From: Halonatronomonas sp964558325
GTDB lineage: Bacteria; Bacillota; Halanaerobiia; Halanaerobiales; Halarsenatibacteraceae
Length of the DNA: 23,447 nucleotides
Reading direction: 5' to 3'
Assembly: GCA_964558325.1 (NCBI GenBank)
Contig: CAZLCX010000029.1
Span: 1-23,447, forward strand
Positions 21,474 to 23,447 of the stretch are shown piece after piece. Both the position numbers and the translations under genes were made by a program. The notes under the pieces were generated by a model. It saw only the letters and a program-made list of their open reading frames with translations. It made no database searches and had not been told where the DNA came from. Every line of letters starts with the position of its first letter. The stretch's first letter is position 1.

Positions 21474-22943
21474 ATGGAAGAAGCTAATGATATTAATAAG
21501 TTAATGGCTGAAAGGCTGAATCATCTTGAAGAATTAAAGGAATCAGGGATTGACCCTTTTGGTTCTAAATATGAGGTTGAGAATAAAGCAGAAGAGATTC
21601 TGGATAATTTTGAAGAATATGAAGATAAGAAAGTGAAATTGGCTGGAAGGTTAATGGCAATTAGAACTCATGGTAAAGCAAGTTTTGCTGATATTCAGGA
21701 TGTGACAGGAAAAATCCAGTTATTTTTAAAATATAATTTGCTAGGTGAAGAGAAATATGAATTCTTCCAGGACCTTGATATTGGGGATATAATAGGAGTT
21801 AAAGGTGAAGTATTTAAGACTAATAGAGGTGAGATCTCTATTAGAGTTACTGATTTTGAGTTTTTAACTAAATCTTTAAGACCCTTGCCAGAGAAATTTC
21901 ATGGTTTGAAGGATAAAGAAATGAGATATCGTCAAAGGTACTTAGATTTGATTGTTAACCCGGAGGTTAAGGATACTTTTATTAAAAGAAGTCAGATCAT
22001 AAGTCATATAAGATCTTATCTAGAGGAAAGAGGGTTTCTTGAAGTTGAGACACCAATGATGCACCCAATAGCTGGTGGCGCAACTGCAAGACCCTTTGTA
22101 ACCCATCATAATGCTCTTGATATAGATTTATATCTCAGGATAGCTCCTGAATTATATTTGAAGAGGTTGATTGTTGGTGGTTTAGAGAAGGTTTTTGAAA
22201 TAAATCGTAATTTTAGAAATGAGGGAATGTCTTATAAGCATAATCCTGAATTTACTATGCTTGAACTTTATCAGGCCCAGGCCGATTATCATGATATGAT
22301 GGAATTAACAGAGAATATGGTTAGCTATGTTGCTGAAAAGGTTTTAGGAACTACTGAAATTGTATATGAAGAGACTGAAATTGACTTATCTGCTCCCTGG
22401 GAGCGAATGACAATGGTTGAAGCTGTCAAAGAATTTACTGGAGTTGATTTTGCAGAGATCACTGATGACGAAGAGGCTATTACTGAAGCTAAAAACTTAG
22501 GAATTGAGATTGAAGATTCTTTGAGCAAGGGAGATGTTCTCAATTTAGTCTTTGAAGAGAGGGTTGAAGATAAGTTAATTCAACCAGTCTTTATTCATGA
22601 TTATCCGATTGAGGTTTCACCACTTGCCAAAAGAAGGGAAGATAATCCAGAACTTACTTATAGGTTTGAGCCATTTATCTATGGCAGAGAAATAGGTAAT
22701 GCCTTTACTGAGTTGAATGACCCGATAGATCAGAAAGAGCGTTTTGCGGATCAGGTTTCAAAAAGAGAAGCTGGCGACGATGAGGCCCAAATGATGGATG
22801 AAGATTATGTGAAAGCTCTAGAATATGGGATGCCACCTACAGGTGGATTAGGTATTGGAATTGACAGGCTGGTTATGTTCTTAACTGATTCATCATCGAT
22901 TAAAGATGTTATTTTATTTCCAACAATGAGGCCAGAGAATTAA
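21474..22943 (+). CDS. lysS: Lysyl-tRNA synthetase, class II
   Basis: The enzyme charges tRNA-Lys. An N-terminal OB-fold anticodon-binding domain (about 50-145, VKLAGRLMAIRTHGKASFAD) is followed by the class II catalytic core: RYLDLIVNPEV with motif 1 downstream, VETPMMHPIAGGATARPF, motif 2 FRNEGMSYKHNPEFTMLEL (about 247), and motif 3 GGLGIGIDRLVMFLT (about 457). The 489-residue length is normal. It is the second gene of the greA unit. In many Firmicutes lysS lies next to rRNA or tRNA operons, which fits the promoter at the right edge of the window. Confidence 0.98.
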   Translation: MEEANDINKLMAERLNHLEELKESGIDPFGSKYEVENKAEEILDNFEEYEDKKVKLAGRLMAIRTHGKASFADIQDVTGKIQLFLKYNLLGEEKYEFFQDLDIGDIIGVKGEVFKTNRGEISIRVTDFEFLTKSLRPLPEKFHGLKDKEMRYRQRYLDLIVNPEVKDTFIKRSQIISHIRSYLEERGFLEVETPMMHPIAGGATARPFVTHHNALDIDLYLRIAPELYLKRLIVGGLEKVFEINRNFRNEGMSYKHNPEFTMLELYQAQADYHDMMELTENMVSYVAEKVLGTTEIVYEETEIDLSAPWERMTMVEAVKEFTGVDFAEITDDEEAITEAKNLGIEIEDSLSKGDVLNLVFEERVEDKLIQPVFIHDYPIEVSPLAKRREDNPELTYRFEPFIYGREIGNAFTELNDPIDQKERFADQVSKREAGDDEAQMMDEDYVKALEYGMPPTGGLGIGIDRLVMFLTDSSSIKDVILFPTMRPEN

Positions 22944-22966
22944 GGCATATTAGATTATAATAAATA

Positions 22967-23000
22967 AGATCTACCTTTTATAAAAATAGGAGGTAGATCT
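22967..23000 (+). terminator. Long hairpin after lysS, weak terminator
   Basis: AGATCTACCT (22967-22976) pairs perfectly with AGGTAGATCT (22991-23000) over a 14-nt loop. What follows is ATTGCTTTCTT, a poor U-tract, so termination is probably partial and yjbQ may be read through. The 3' arm contains part of an AGGAGG sequence (22988-22993). Confidence 0.5.
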
Positions 23001-23024
23001 ATTGCTTTCTTAGGAGGGATATAT

Positions 23025-23417
23025 ATGTATGAGCTAAAAGTTGAGACCAAAAATAGATCAGAGCTAATTGATATAACAGATCAGATTGAGAGGATATTGA
23101 GAGAAAAAGGTATAAAAAATTCTTTTATTTATATTTTTTGTCCTCATACGACTGCTGGACTTGTAATTAATGAAGGTTATGATGAAAATGTATCAAAGGA
23201 TTTTGTTGCAACTATGAATGAATTGATTCCCTGGAAAAATAATTATAAACATCTTGAAGGTAATTCTGCAGCTCATATTAAAAGTATTTTAACTGGCTGC
23301 AGTCTGGATTTATATTATGGTGATAAACAATTAGATTTAGGCAGATGGCAGAGGGTGTTTTTAGCTGAATTTGATGGCCCAAGAAAAAGAACTATAAAAA
23401 TAAGAGAAAAGTCTTGA
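23025..23417 (+). CDS. yjbQ: YjbQ family protein (secondary thiamine-phosphate synthase type)
   Basis: This is a small beta-barrel protein of the UPF0047/YjbQ family. Conserved residues forming its presumed metal/active site are visible: H41 in CPHTTAGL, H76 and E78 in NYKHLEGNSAAH, H84, and GRWQRVFLAEFDGPR. Some members show weak thiamine-phosphate synthase activity, but the physiological role is not settled. The length of 130 residues is typical. The start ATG 23025 has TAGGAGGG upstream. It follows lysS after a partial terminator, with no promoter seen, so it is likely the end of the greA-lysS transcript. Its stop codon lies within the -35 box of the next promoter. Confidence 0.9.
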   Translation: MYELKVETKNRSELIDITDQIERILREKGIKNSFIYIFCPHTTAGLVINEGYDENVSKDFVATMNELIPWKNNYKHLEGNSAAHIKSILTGCSLDLYYGDKQLDLGRWQRVFLAEFDGPRKRTIKIREKS

Positions 23418-23442
23418 CAGAGGAAAAGGTAGATGTTAGTAT
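23414..23442 (+). promoter_or_regulatory. Promoter at the right edge, target outside the window
   Basis: TTGACA (23414-23419), 17 nt and TAGTAT (23437-23442). The -35 box overlaps the yjbQ stop codon. No ribosome binding site or start is visible in the last bases. Its position behind lysS suggests a stable-RNA operon or another housekeeping gene. Confidence 0.6.
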
Positions 23443-23447
23443 AGTAC

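Noticed and set aside
1..23447. Search by eye for CRISPR arrays, insertion sequences, toxin-antitoxin pairs, phage or defence genes
   Set aside because: No regularly spaced repeats, transposase-like proteins, terminal inverted repeats or defence domains were seen in the readable sequence.

Overview
The window reads as a chromosomal segment of an AT-rich, low-GC Gram-positive (Firmicutes/Bacillota) anaerobe. Supporting signs are strong AGGAGG-type ribosome binding sites, very frequent TTG and GTG starts (9 of 23 main genes), SigA-type promoters with TTGACA/TATAAT boxes, a tetrahydrofolate riboswitch, and the classic Firmicute order divIC - S1 protein - tilS - hpt - ftsH ... coaX - dusB - lysS. 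Protein character (rather acidic, Lys/Glu/Asp-rich) and the lack of spoIIE inside this cluster would fit a halophilic anaerobe such as Halanaerobiales, but that placement is inference. Every convincing gene is on the + strand. No CRISPR array, IS element, phage gene or integrase was seen.

Layout. (1) 1-79: 3' end of tRNA-Gly(GCC) and its terminator. (2) 96-2440: a metal-chelate/cobalamin-type ABC permease and ATPase without a binding protein; the ATPase has an extra C-terminal domain of unknown function. (3) 2445-4306: promoter, 2H-phosphoesterase, beta-phosphoglucomutase and PyrR in one tight transcription unit. (4) 4377-6601: palindromic operator, LacI-family regulator, sugar-importer ATPase of the MsmX/UgpC type, terminator. 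(5) 6692-13289: divIC, tex, S1-domain protein, DUF501 protein, short Ppx/GppA phosphatase, tilS and hpt. (6) 13299-15408: ftsH with its own extended -10 promoter and terminator. (7) 15409-17137: a leader with coupled mini-ORFs and a terminator-like hairpin, then hutH. (8) 17147-17955: promoter, THF riboswitch and folT. (9) 18063-18162: an assembly gap of exactly 100 N. (10) 18217-20844: terminator, promoter, birA - coaX - dusB with overlapping reading frames. (11) 20870-23417: consensus promoter, greA, lysS, yjbQ, and a promoter at the edge that drives something outside the window.

How it works together. Most of the window is housekeeping: cell division (DivIC), protein quality control (FtsH), tRNA modification and charging (TilS, DusB, LysS), transcription elongation (GreA, Tex), nucleotide salvage and control (Hpt, PyrR) and cofactors (BirA, CoaX, FolT). 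The accessory layer consists of the metal-chelate transporter, the sugar module (pgmB, lacI, msmX-like) and hutH-folT. No complete new defence or mobile system is visible. The most interesting new-looking element is the folT control region: the THF aptamer is followed by two mutually exclusive hairpins, one consuming the whole 3' strand of P1 and the other burying the Shine-Dalgarno sequence. The hutH leader is second. All structural claims come from manual base pairing, not from folding software.
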